Shown piece after piece: positions 30,940 to 42,900 of a DNA stretch of 64,000 nucleotides; the stretch's first letter is position 1; the number at the start of each line of letters is the position of its first letter. The stretch is from Apteryx mantelli. Taxonomy: Eukaryota; Chordata; Aves; Apterygiformes; Apterygidae. Under the pieces are notes generated by a model. The model did no database searches and was not told the origin of the DNA. It was given only the letters and a program-made list of their open reading frames with translations. The DNA is taken from positions 1,798,001 to 1,862,000 of the forward strand of contig NC_090011.1 in assembly GCF_036417845.1 (NCBI RefSeq). The letters are read 5' to 3'. The position numbers and the translations under genes are program-made.

Positions 30940-31450
30940 TGGGTTTGGTCATGACATCACTTCCTGGTGCCCTGATGATGTCACTGCCCGATGTGGGTCT
31001 GCCATCCTGGTATGTTGGTGATGTCACTTCCTGGTCCCTAGGTGACATCAGAGCCTGGTCCAGGCCTGGCGCCTCCTGGTCTGAGGGTGACATCACTTCC
31101 TGGCCTGCCAGTGACATCACTGCCTGGTCCAGCCTTGACGTTCTCTCCTCCGTTCATGCGTCTCTGGCTCTGACATCACTTCGTTTCCAGATGATGACAT
31201 CATATCTCATGGAGCCTCTAACCCCACCCACCACAGTGACATCATTTCTGCCGAGCCCCTACTTGTGCCAGCACTTCCTGTGACATCATGTCCAGCGCTG
31301 TGACATCACAGCTTCTCCCATGACCTCCCTCTGTCCCCTCCCATACTGCCGCCTCCCCTGGGGTTTCCTCTCTATGACATCATCACTGACTCAGTGACAT
31401 CACAGGTGGTCTGATGTCACAGCTGGTCTCATGACATCACTGCAGTCATC
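30940..31450. repeat. TGACATCA-rich array
   Basis: The octamer TGACATCA (or its complement TGATGTCA) occurs about 14 times in 500 bp, often as GTGACATCACTTCCTGG. It lies between the divergent ZBTB45 and THAP7 promoters. No ORF resembles a protein. Confidence 0.8.
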
Positions 31451-31579
31451 ACGACCACGGAGGGGCTGCGAGGCCTCCCTATGGGGCTGGCCACACCCCC
31501 TCATTCCCGATTGGCTCATGGGGCTGTCACTCACCAGCACAAACCCTGCCCCCTTTTGCTGTCTCCAGGGTCCCCAAAA

Positions 31580-31890
31580 CACCCCAGAACCCCATGTCAG
31601 GAGGAGCCTTGAAACAGCCCAAAACCCCAGCTGGGGGGCTTGAAACCCCCCCCCGGACCCCAGTTTTGGGAGGGGGAGGCCTCAAAAGGTCCCTGAACCC
31701 CGTGGGGGTCTTGAAACACCCCAAAAGGCAGGCTGGGGGGGGGGGGGCTTGAAAAAACCTAAAAACCTGGGGGGGGGCTTGAAACCCCCAAGCCCCTCCC
31801 ACCCCACACCCCCCCTCTTTGAGGGAGCCTTGAAACATCCCCGGGCCGCGGTGGGGGGGGAGCCTTGAAACACCCCCTCCTGCGGGGGGG
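31580..31890. repeat. CCTTGAAACACCCC-type G/C-rich repeat
   Basis: Degenerate units of GGGGCTTGAAACCCCC and AGCCTTGAAACACCCC, upstream of the THAP7 CpG island. Confidence 0.7.
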
Positions 31891-31894
31891 CGGG

Positions 31895-32128
31895 GCTCGC
31901 ATGGCTAATGAGGGGGGGCGGGGCGCGCCTCGCCAATGAGGGCGCCGCATGCAAATATAGGAGGCGCGGGGCGGGGCGCCGCCCCCCCCCCCTCCGCCGC
32001 GGCGCGGCCAATGAGGAGGGCGGGGCGGGGCGCGCGGCAGGTTCTCGCGAGAGCGGCGGTGGACGGGGACGGCGGCGGAGGGGGGGGGCGGAGGCCGCGC
32101 GCTGCGGCGGCGGGATGGGAGCGCCGAG
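31895..32128 (+). promoter_or_regulatory. THAP7: THAP7 CpG promoter and non-coding exon 1
   Basis: CCAAT at 31933 and 32008, octamer ATGCAAAT at 31949-31956, several GGGCGG boxes, and the palindrome TCTCGCGAGA at 32043-32052, a known element of TATA-less CpG promoters. The presumed exon 1 ends at 32128 before GTGAGG. It contains an upstream ATG at 32115. Confidence 0.65.
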
Positions 32129-32449
32129 GTGAGGCCGGGCCCGGGGGGGGGGGAACCGGGGCCATGACAGGGGCGGGCGGCCGGAACCAGGTGCGGGGGG
32201 GGAGGGGGAATCCCCGGGGAGTGACGGGGTCGGCGGTGGCCCCGGCTCCGCCCCTTCCGGCCCCCCCCAGCGACCGCGGCCCCCCCCTAGCAACCGCCCC
32301 CTCACGTCGAGGCTGCCCCTTCCGCTCCAGCTGCGCCCCCGTGACGTCACCTTCCGCGACCCCCCCTTCCCCGGGACCGTCATGGCCCCCCCCCCCCCGG
32401 CCTCCCTTGGCCCTCGGGAGGGGGCGTCTGCGGCCGGGGGGAACCTTGT

Positions 32450-33110
32450 GGCTCCGGGGGGGTATTTGAGGCTCTTGGGGGGCACCTGGAGCTGAGGGGG
32501 GGGCGCCTGGGGGTCTGGGGTAGTTTGGGGGGGGCATTTGGGGCTCGTGGGAGGCACTGGGGGCCTGGGGTAGCTTTAAGGGGGGCACTTGGTCCTCGCG
32601 GGGGGGCAATTTGGGGGCCTGAGGTGGTGCTGGGGGGGCACCTGGGGCTCTTGGGGTGGCCCCTGGGGGATTGGGGTAGCTCTGGGGGGGGAGCACCAGG
32701 GGATCGGGGGGGGGCACCTGGGGTCTGGGGCATCTCCGAGGGGGGGCATCTCTGCATGGGAGACAGGGGGTTGTGGGGGGCTGGAGGGCACTTGGGGGGG
32801 GACTTATGGGGCTCTGGTGCAGTTTTGGAGTGACACGTGTCTCTGAGGGGGGCATATAGAGGTTTGGGGGGGGCTGTCTGTGCATGAGGGGCACGTGGGG
32901 CTCGGGGGGCACAATTTAGGACTTGGGGGGGCCCAACTGTGTTTGGGGAGGGGGAAAGGGGATATTAGGGAGGGCCTGGTTGTATGCGGGGGGTGCATGT
33001 GGGGGGTACTTTAGGGGTCTGTGCCCCTTGGTGGGGGGCTCATGGGGGCCTGGGGGTGCTCTGGGTGCAGGTGGGTGTTTCGGGGTCTGATGGGGGAGGG
33101 CACATGTAGT
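32450..33110. repeat. GGGGGGCACCTGGGGCTC-type repeat in THAP7 intron 1
   Basis: Degenerate G-rich units of 30-45 bp (GGGGCACTTGGGG, GCACCTGGGGCTCTTGG). No gene. Confidence 0.75.
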
Positions 33111-33178
33111 TTGTGGGGGGGTTGTTGCCTGCAGCTGGGCCTTTCTCACCCCTTTTTGCCCCCCCGCCCCGGCCCCAG

Positions 33179-36019
33179 ATGCCCCGTCACTGCTCTGCTG
33201 CCGGCTGTTGCACCCGCGACACCCGGGAGACCCGCAACCGAGGCATCTCTTTCCACCGGTGGGTGCCCCCCCCTCACTTCAGGGTGCTTCAGGGTGCCCA
33301 GATGCTCCTTCCCCCTCCCTCCAGCTTTAGGAATGATTTTGACACCCCCCCCTTTTTGGAATGGTTTGGCCCAGGTGGCCTCTCCACTTTTTGGAGTGGT
33401 CTGGCCCAGGTGTGGCCCCCCCCCTTATGAATGGTCTGGCCCAGGTGTGGCCCCCCCCTTATGAATGGTTTGGCCCAGGTGCATCCTCCCCCTATTCAGG
33501 AATGGTTTGGCCCAGGTCCATTCCCTCCCCACCTTTGGGAATGGTTTAGCCCAGGTGCATGTGCCCCCCCCCATTTGGGAATGGTTTAGCCCAGGTGCAT
33601 GTGCCCCCCCCCCCCCATTTGGGAATGGTTTAGCCCAGGTGCATGTGCCCCCCCCATTTGGGAATGGTTTAGCCCAGGTGCGTGTGCCTCCCCCCCACCA
33701 TTTGGGAAAAGTTTGGTCCAGGTGCACGTTCCCCCTCCATTTGGGAATGGTTTGACCCAGGTGCCCCCCCCCCCCCCATCTCAGCATGGTGCAGCCCACC
33801 CCACTCCCTGCACCAGCGCCTCCCTGGACCGTTCCATCCGCGGATGCTCGGGCGGGGGGGGGAGGTAGTAGGGGGAGATTTTGGAGGGGGGGCGGAGCCT
33901 CGCAGGACTCCTCCCCCCCACCAGGAGGGGAGCTGACGTGTGCCCCCCCCACCCCTTTTTCCCCCCCCCAAGGCTGCCCAAGAAGGACAACCCGCGGCGC
34001 GCCATGTGGCTGGAGAACAGCCGCCGGCGGGACCCGAGCGGCCAGGGCCGCTGGGACCCCGCTTCCAAGTACATCTACTTCTGCTCCAAGCACTTCGAGA
34101 AGAGCTGCTTCGAGATAGTCGGCTTCAGGTAGCTAACGAGGGGCCTAACGAGGCGCTCGCCGGGCTGCCTACCCCCCCCCCGATAGCAAATGGATCAGTC
34201 CAATTAACACCCCCCCCCATTAAGGATGGATCAGTCCAGACCGTTTCACGCAGACCCCAATCAAACTTTAATCCTCCCCCTGCGAACGGAAATGGTTCGC
34301 TCCGTCCCCCCCCCACCATCCGCATGGACTCACCCCCCCCCCCCCGTGCCTCAGTTTCCCCATCTGCGAGGCTCGTCCTCCCCTGCGACCCCCCCAGGAC
34401 TTTGGGGCACCCTGGGGACCTTGTGGCTTTTTTTTTTGGGGCACCCTGGACCCTGCCCTCAAGTTTTTCGGGCCCCTCTGTGGGCTTTGGGGCACCCAAG
34501 GGCCCCCCCAAAGTTTCGGGGTGCCCTGGGGGACCTTGTGGGTTTGGGGTCCCCCCCCGAAACCCCAGAGCTTCGGGGCGTGCTTGGGACCGTCTCGGTT
34601 TTGGGTCACCGCCCCCAAGAGCTTTTGGGGGCCCCCTGGGATTTGGGGTGCCCCAGGGGGCCATGCAAGATTTGGCCCCCACCGTGGGTTTGGGACCCCC
34701 CCCCCCCCCCAAAATCCCTGGCGCTTTGGGACCCTCCCGGGTTTGGGGACACCCCAGGGACCTCCCTGGGTTTGGGGCTCCCACGTGTTTTGGGACACCG
34801 CAGGATCTTGTGGGATTTGGGGAACCCTGGGGACCCCCCTAACCCCCCCCAGACCCCCCCCAGGGGCTTTTGGGGGCTCCCCATGGACCCCACAAGCTTT
34901 GGGACCCCCCCTGTGCATTTTGGGACACCCCAGGAACCTTGTGGCTTTTGAGCCTCCCCCCCCAGGACTTCGGGGCACCCCAGGGACCCCACAAACCTTG
35001 GGGACCCCCCCCCAGCGACCCCTCTAAGGGGCTTTGGGACCCCCCCTGGGGTTTTGGGGCATCCCAGGGACCCTGCAAACTTCGGGGCTCCCATGGTTTT
35101 GGGGACTTTGCAGGCTTTGGGTAACCCCTGTCCCCCCCCAGGGCTTGGGGGCACCCTGTGGGGCCCCCCCAGGGCTTTTGGGGTGCCCCTGTTCCCCCCC
35201 CCCTCCCTGCTGACGCGCTTCCCCCCCCCCCCGCAGCGGCTACCACCGCCTCAAGGAAGGAGCCGTTCCCACCGTCTTCGAGTCGGCCTCCCCCAAACCC
35301 CCCCGCGCCCCCAAACCGAAGCCCCCCGCGCCCCCCAGTGACCCCCCCAAGCCCCTCCGGGCCAGCAGGAGGTGGAGGTGAGTCCCCAGGGCGCCGCGGT
35401 GGCCGTGGGGGGGGGGGACACACGCGGGACGGCGACGGGTGACGCTAACCCCGGGGCGGGGGCCGCCCTTCGCCGCGCAGGCGCGACCCGACCCCTTCGC
35501 CTCCGGAACCTCCCTTCTCCGCCGACGTCTCCTGCTTCCCTCGGGAAGGGGAAGATCCCGCCGCCCCCCGCCGGCGACCACGGCGCCGTCCCGGCTCTCC
35601 CGGGCCCTTCGGGAGCTCGGGGAACCCTCCCCGACGGCCTTTTGGTGGCCACGGGCGACGAAGAAGCCACGGCCACTCCGGCGCTTCCCGAAACGGAAGC
35701 GCCGGCGCCGACGCCGCCGCGCCCGGCGTCGCCTTCGCTCTACATGCTGCGCCTTCCGCCTCCGGCCGGCGCCTACATCCAGAACGAGCACAGCTACCAG
35801 GTGGGAAGCGCCCTGCTCTGGAAGCGGCGCGCCGAAGCCGCCCTCGACGCCCTCGACAAGGCGCAGCGGCAGCTGCAGGCCTGCAAGCGGCGCGAGCAGC
35901 GGCTGCGGCTGCGCGTGGGCGAGCTGCAGCGGGAACGCCGGGCGCCCGCCGAATCCCGCCGCCCGCTCAAGGAGCAGCTCCAGGTCTTCGAGTTGCAGCT
36001 GCTCAACGACGGCGAGTGA
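33179..36019 (+). CDS. THAP7: THAP7, THAP-domain transcriptional regulator (apparent 1-base frameshift in last exon)
   Basis: Nuclear chromatin-associated THAP zinc-finger protein; the mammalian protein binds histone tails and recruits HDAC3/NCoR. Coding exons: 33179-33258 (ATG immediately after the acceptor; [20 protein letters not shown]), 33973-34128, 35237-35377 and 35481-36019. The THAP domain spans the first three exons, with the C2CH set C, C, C (YFCSKHF) and H, and the AVPTVFES end. The C-terminus has [14 protein letters not shown], the HCF-1-type motif EHSY, and a basic coiled coil ([15 protein letters not shown]). Without the defect the length would be about 304 aa, near the human 309. 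Six C's at 35564-35569 put the first part of the last exon (up to [12 protein letters not shown]) one base out of frame with the rest. Assembly error or real mutation cannot be told apart here. Confidence 0.95.
33335..33780. repeat. ~40-60-bp GGAATGGTTTGGCCCAGGTG repeat in THAP7 intron
   Basis: About ten units of TTTGGGAATGGTTTAGCCCA plus a variable poly-C stretch. It lies between the first two coding exons. Confidence 0.92.
34380..35210. repeat. GGACCCCCNNGGTTTTGGGG-type repeat in THAP7 intron
   Basis: Irregular units built on TTTGGGGCACCCC and GGGACCTTGTGGCTTTTGGG, between exons 33973-34128 and 35237-35377. Purely intronic. Confidence 0.8.
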
Positions 36020-36107
36020 CGCGCCGGGGCGCTCGGCTTGGTTTTGGTTGGTTTTTCCCTCCCTTTTCCCACCCATCTCCGCTCCGGCGCCGCCGGAAAA
36101 GCTTGTA

Positions 36108-36113
36108 AATAAA
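36108..36113 (+). terminator. THAP7: THAP7 poly-A signal AATAAA
   Basis: AATAAA followed by an A run, 89 bp past the stop, so the 3' UTR is short. The stretch 36130-36990 holds no gene apart from the SLC27A 3' UTR. Confidence 0.8.
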
Positions 36114-36559
36114 AAAAAAATCCTCTTTTCTACGAAAAACACGGGGCCGGCTCGCTTCCCGCGGCTTCGCTTGGAGAGGAGGGAAGGGCGGGAGCCTGGG
36201 CGGCCTTGCCGAGCCGCTTTAGCTCACCGATCCCGGCAGAAATCCGGCAGGGAAGAGTAAATCGGTACCGTGCCGGATCACGGGGCAGGGGCTAGCGGCA
36301 GCCGGCGCGGGGGCTCAGCACGCGTCTTGCGTCTCCCGGAGAGGGACGGAGCAGCCCAGGAGCTCCCGTTTCGTACCGGTTATCCCAAACCGATCCCGGT
36401 ATCCCGTCGCGGCCTTCCGGTGGCAGGTGGACCGGACCATGCTGTGTTTTGGGACGAGCCGCGGAGCCCTTTTTTGGGCTTCCCGCCTCGCCAGCGCGGT
36501 GCAGGCAGCCGGGACGTTTTGCAGGCAAAGCGAGAGGCCGTCGCTGCGCCGGAAGCAGC

Positions 36560-36565
36560 TTTATT
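36560..36565 (-). terminator. SLC27A5: SLC27A poly-A signal AATAAA
   Basis: TTTATT on the plus strand, i.e. AATAAA on the minus strand, about 430 bp beyond the stop at 36996-36998. Confidence 0.65.
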
Positions 36566-36995
36566 CCCGAGCGCCCTTACGGTCATCGGAAAGGATTTTG
36601 GGTGCGATTCACCCAGACGAAGGGAAAAACCCGCGAGTTCGACCCCGGCAGATGTCCCTATTCAGCCGGGCGTTCGCTGCTCCAGCATCACAAAGGGCAT
36701 CGGAGCTGCCGGGGGGGGCAGCAGCTGGGCAAAGCCGACCCGATTAACTGGAATTAAGCCCTTTGAATTTCCGCAGCCGGCGCGGAAAAGGCGAGAGCCA
36801 GCCCGTCGCCTTCGTCACGCTCCGGCTTCCCTCCTAAACTCCCCCGAGGGCGGCAGCTCGTTAGCGAAAACTTGTTGATTAGCACCGGATTGACCCGCTG
36901 ATGGCCCGGAGGCAATTACCCGTCCCCCCTCCCGGGGCCAGGTGTGGGGACCCTCGTGGAGACCCCCCACCTTCTCCGTGGCGCCGTAGCTTTCT

Positions 36996-39900
36996 CTACA
37001 GTTTGAGCCTCTTCTCCAGGATGTCCGCGTAGACGTCAGGACTCAAGGGCACGTAGGACTTCTTCGCCTCGTCCAGGAAGAAGAGCGGGTCCTTGATGAC
37101 GTTGGGATCGAAGCCTTCTCTGACCAGGTTGCCTTTGCACTGCTTGAAGGTCCCCGTGATCTCCAGGGCTTCCTGCGGGGACCGACACCGTCATCGGCAT
37201 GGCGGGACTGACGCCGTCGTCGGCACGCGTCGATCGAACGTTTGAACGACGCCGTTACCGATACGGCGCGATCGGCGCTGTTGTCAGCACAGATGTTGGC
37301 CCGGCGGAACGACGCCGTTGTCAACACGGGGCGATCGATGCCGTTATCGGCGCGGCAGGACCCGCGCCGTCGTCAGCACGGCAGGACCGACGCCGTTATC
37401 GATAAGCGGAGTCGCGGAATAACCGGAATGCGGTTCAGTGGCGATCGATCCCACGGGGGGGAGTGACGCCGTTACCGACACGGCAAGACCGATGCTCTTA
37501 TTGATCCAAGGGACCAACGCCGATGTCAACACGGGGTGATCAACAGCATTTCTGGCACGGTGAGACCGATGCCAACATCGGTATGGGGTGATCGATGCCG
37601 TTATTGATACGGGGGACGGACGCCGACGTCGGCACAAGCAGGACCGACGCCGTTATTGCGGGGCCATCAACGCCGTTTTCAGCACAGCGTGACCGGTGTG
37701 GAGGTCGGCACGGGGCGATCGCCGAAGAACGGAGCGGGGAGAGGGCTCAAAAATACCATTCCCCCCCTTATTCCCCAGCGGCGCGGACCGAAACCGGAGC
37801 CCCTCACCTGGAGCCGCACGAAGCGGGGGGCGGCGTAGCTCGGCAGGCACTCCTTGGCGTGCGCGTAGAGGCTCTCGCCCTCGAAGCTCGCGCCGGGCTT
37901 GAGGCGCACGGCCGCCATGCCGCACCTCCCTTCGCACCCTGCAAACCACGGCCTTCGTCGGGGGACCGGCCGGCAACCGGGTCTCCCCCACCGAAAATGA
38001 GGCGATTCCTTGGCATGGACCGTTTCTGCTCTGGCTTAGCTTGGGGGCTTTTCCCGGTGGGCTCTAGAGCCGCTACAGGGGCACAGTGCACACCCAAAAC
38101 AACGCTGGATGCTTATTTTGGGTGACCAAGTCCCATTTTAGCCTTCTTGGTGGCTGCTCAGACCCTTATGGGGGGCATCACGTGCCCAAAACGATGCCGG
38201 ACACTTATTTTGGGTGACCAAGTCTCATTTTAGCCTTCTTGGTGGCTGCTCAGACCCTTATGGGGGGCATCACGTGCCCAAAACGATGCCGGACACTTAT
38301 TTTGGGTGACCAAGTCCCACTTTAACCTTCTTGGTGGCTGCTCGGCCCATTACGGGGACGTGCTGTGTGCCCGAAACGACGTGGCACGCTTATTTGGGGT
38401 GACTGAGTCCTGCTTTAGCCTTCTTGGTGGCCTTGTGGATGCTTACAGGGCACACTGAGTGCCCAAAACAATGTTGGATGCTTATTTGGGGTGACCAAGT
38501 CCTGTTTTAGCCTTCTTGGTGGCCACTCGGACCCTTACGAGGGCGTGTCACATGCCCAAAACGATGCTGGATGCTTATTTTGGGCGACCAAGTCCTATTT
38601 TTAGCCTTCTTGGTGGCTGCTTGGACCATTAGGGGGGCAAGTTCTGTGCCTGAAACGATGCAGGATGCTTATTTGGCACATGCAAATCTCACTTTAGCCT
38701 TCTTGGTGGCCACTTGGACCCTTATGGGGGCACATCAAATGACCAGAATGATGCCAGACACTTATTTTGGGTAACTGAATCCCATTTTAGCCTTCTTGGT
38801 GCTTGCCTGGACCATGACAGGAGGACATTACGTGCCCAAGACAATGCTGGATGCTTATTTTGGGGGACCAAGTCTCATTTTAGCCTTCTTGGTGGCCACT
38901 TAGACCATTATGGGAGCACATCATGTTCCCGTGTAGCCAGACGGTTATTTTGGACAACCGATTTCCGCTCATCCCCACGCCGCTGGGTTCTTACCAGGCA
39001 CAGACACCCCGTAGACATTGATCTCCTGGATGAAGTCCACCGTGGCTAACGTGCCTTCCACTTCCGTCGTGGCCACGTTCTCACCTTTCCAGCTAGGGAG
39101 AGAAGGCAGGAAGCCGTGAGAGGGGATTTAGGGCTGAGAAATCACATTCTCCCTCTTTTGCCGCTGCCTCTATCCCTCTCCGGCACATCGGGGTGCTCGT
39201 GTCTGCTCAGTGGAGGTGCCCACTTTCGCGTTTTCCACCCCTGGTCCATCACTCGTGCCACCGGCCAAGACAGCAACGCAAGAGTGGTGAGAGAGTTACC
39301 GGAAAGTGTCTCCCACCCGATCCTGGAAATAGAGGAATTTTTCATGGTCCATCATGAGGAGGTCACCACTGTTGAAGAAAACGTCGCCTTTCACCAAGAC
39401 GTTCCTCAAGACCTTCTTCTCCGTCTTCTCGGGATCTCCAGCGTAGCCGTGGAAAGGGGTCGTCTTGGTGATTTTGATGACCAAGAGCCCGGGCTCGCCT
39501 TTGGAGAGGGAAGGGAGGGTTACAGGCCACTCGACAACCCCGGCAGCTCCCGGGAACGTCGCCTCCGGGCTGGTGCTCGAAGACGACGTCACCGTTTCTC
39601 GGAGGGTCCGGAGCAGCGAGCAGCGGCGGCGCGCTCCCCGCTGCCGTAGTTTTAGAGCAGCGACGCAGAGCATCAGCGCCGAGGGGCAGCTTTGATGGCA
39701 TCTCAACAACCCCCCCAAAAAAAAGGCCCTCAGGAGCCTCGTCCCTTCTTACCAGGGCGAACCGGGATGCAGAAACCTCGCTCGTCGCGTATGGGTTCGT
39801 CCCGCTCCACGTTGTACCTGATCAGCTCAAAGAAAGCAAATTTCTGGGGGGGGAGGCAGAGGAGGGAGAAATCAGTGGGGGAAGAGAAACGTGGGAGAAA

Positions 39901-42900
39901 TAAGAGCGAGGGGAAGTTTCTGCGAGCTCCAACGGCGGCAGGTTGCAGGGAAAGGGTGGAAAAACACAACCGCGTAGTTTTGCGGGTGTCCGTTGAAGCC
40001 AGATGGGGATGGCGTGGTGGGGACACCCCAAAAACGGCCTTAGAGGAGCAATGGACCCAATGCTGGTGGGGCAGCGTTGGCCGCCCCAACGGAGGGGAAT
40101 CCTTGAGGACGTGCCGCCCCGACGAGGGGACCTCTCGCGTCGACGTCGCCTCCCGGCCATCGTTGGCTCCCCCGAGGAAGCCACCGTTCGCTCACCTTGA
40201 GGAACACGTTGGCCCTTCCCACGGCGCCGATCTTCCCCGTGTAGTTGATGAAGCCGGCGTTGCCCTCGGTGGCCCCGTAAAACTCCCGGATGGTGACGGG
40301 CCCGAAGCGCTGGAGGAACTCCTTCCACACCTCCGCCCGCAGGCCGTTGCCCACCGCCAGGCGCACGCTGTGGTCCCGCTCGCCGGGGCGCTGCGGGGCG
40401 CCGAAGGGACGGGTCGTCTCAGCGTCGCGTCCCGGCGGGACGGATTATTTTCCGCCCACCCTCCTCCGTTGTCCCAGCACCCGGGTTCTTACCTTGGGCG
40501 CGTTGCAGAGGTAGCGCATGACCTCGCCCACGTATTGGATGACGGTGACGTTGTAGCGGCGGCAGTCGTCCCAGAACTGGGAGGCGGAGAACTTGGCCCG
40601 CAGGACGCAGGTGGCTCCTGCGGGGACGCGGCGGGGTGACGGGGACCACGCGCCTTCCCCCCCCCATCCCCATCCCCACTCCATCTCCTCCCTCTTCCGG
40701 TGAAACCATGCTTGAGCTCCCCGTCTGCCACTGCGTTGAGTCAAAGAAGGGGCAATAACCAAAATAAGCTTTATCCGTCCATCCCATCTGTCTGTACAGC
40801 TCTCTCCCTTTTTCCTCTCTTCCTTTCCCTTCTTTCTCATTCTTCCTCCATCCTGACACATTTCTCCATAAACATCCATCCAGCTCCACAAACATTGATC
40901 CACCCTTCATCTTTTCTCCTTCTTTCTGATCTCCCTCTCTTATGCATCAATCTCCGTAAACATCTGTCCATCCATGCAGCCCCTCCTTACCTATATTCCC
41001 TTCTCCTTTTCTCTCGTTTCTTTTCCTTCCTCCCCCATCTTTGCACATTTCTCCATCCATCCATCCATCCTCACACCCATCTACCTGTACTGATGCTTTT
41101 CTCCTTTCTTCCTCCGTCTTTACCCGTTTCTCCATCCATCCATCTCCATACACCTCTGCCTCACCACTCACCCATCTGTTTATTTGGGTACCTCTTTCCT
41201 TTTCTCTCCAACTCTCCTTCCCTTCTTTCTCTTTTCCTCCATCCTGACACATCTCTCTGTCCATACGTCTCCATAAAAAATCTGTCTATCCATTCATCCC
41301 ATGCGTAGCTGTTACCCTTTTCTCTCCAAGTCTGTTCCCTTCTTTCTCTTTCCTCACCATCCTCATACATTTTTCCATCCATCCATCCATCCATCCATCC
41401 ATCTCCATGAATTTTAGTCATCCTCACACCTACCCCTTACCTGGATAGCTACTTCTTTTCCCTCCAAACCTCTTTCCTTCTTCTCCTCCCTCCTTAAACA
41501 TTTCGCCATCCATCCATCTCCATAAACATCCATCCATCCCCACGCTTATCCGTTATCTATATTTACTCCTCTTTTTTTCCTTTTTCTTCCTCCGTTCATC
41601 CATATCCCAGGGACATCTGCCCAGCTATCCACTCATCCCCGCACTTACCCAGTATCTATACAGACACCCCTCTCCTTTCCGTCCAAGTCTTTCCATTCCC
41701 TTCTTTCCCTTTCCATCTTCACACATTTTTCTGTCCACCTCATAAAGCATCCATCCCTCCATCTCCATAAAACATCCATCCATCCATCTCCACACCCATC
41801 TGTCAGTATAGATATCGTTCCTTTTCTCTTTCCTTTTTCTTTCCTCCTCCATCCTCACATTTTTGTCATTCCTCTCCATCAAACATCCTTCCACCTCCAT
41901 AAAACATCCATCCATCCATCCATCCATCCATCCATCCATTGCCTCCATCCATCCATCCATCGCCTCCATCCATCCAGACACCTCTCACCTTTTCTCTCCT
42001 TTCTCTTCCCTCCTCCCTTCCCACACATTCCTCCCTCTGTCCGTCCTTGGGTCCCCTCCACGCGCCGGCGGGTCCGTGTCGGGCGCGCGGTACATACCGA
42101 CCTCCAAGCACCCTCCCAGCCCGATGAGCAACGCGGCCGAGTGGTACAGCGGCAGCGGCGTGTACACGACGTCCTCAGCCCGGACGCCGCACAGCCGGCA
42201 CATGTTGGCCACCAGCAGTAGCTTCTTCTCCGTTATCACTGCCGCTTTGGGCAACCCTGAGGCAAAAAAAAAAAACATGGAGGGGGCAGGGATGGGGTGG
42301 GAAAACCCTCCCTGGAGGTGCCCATGCGGGATGTGAGGCCTCAGGATCAAGGGGTGGGATGTGAGGGCGAAATCCTTCCCCAGTGGGGGTCACACGTGGT
42401 GGGTCTCTGTCCTTGGAGGTCTTCAGACCTTCCTGAGATTATGCCATGAGGAACCTGGTCCAAACGGACCTGCATTAATCAGGGTCAGACCTTTTTTAGG
42501 CAGGACTGGATCAGGGAGGTCCCGTCTCCCCTTGCCCCAGTGGGGCAGAGACAGAGACAGATCAAGGGAGATGGTGGATCTCTGTCCTTGGAGGTCCTCA
42601 GACTATGCTGGGAGAATCCCATGAGGAACCTGGTCCAGATGGTCCCAGTTGGGACAGAACCAGGGAGAGACCCAGGGACATGGTGGGTCTCCATCTTTGG
42701 GGATACCCAACCCTCACATGGACATGGCCATGAGGAACCTGGTCCAGATGGGCCTGCAATGGTCAGGGTTGGATCTGGAAGCTCCCAGAGGTCCCATCCC
42801 CCCTGCCCCGGTGGGGGACAGAGCAGGGAAGAGACCCATGGTGGTGGTGATCTCCTTCTAGGAGGTCTTCAACCCTCACGTGGATGTGGCTAAGAGGAAC

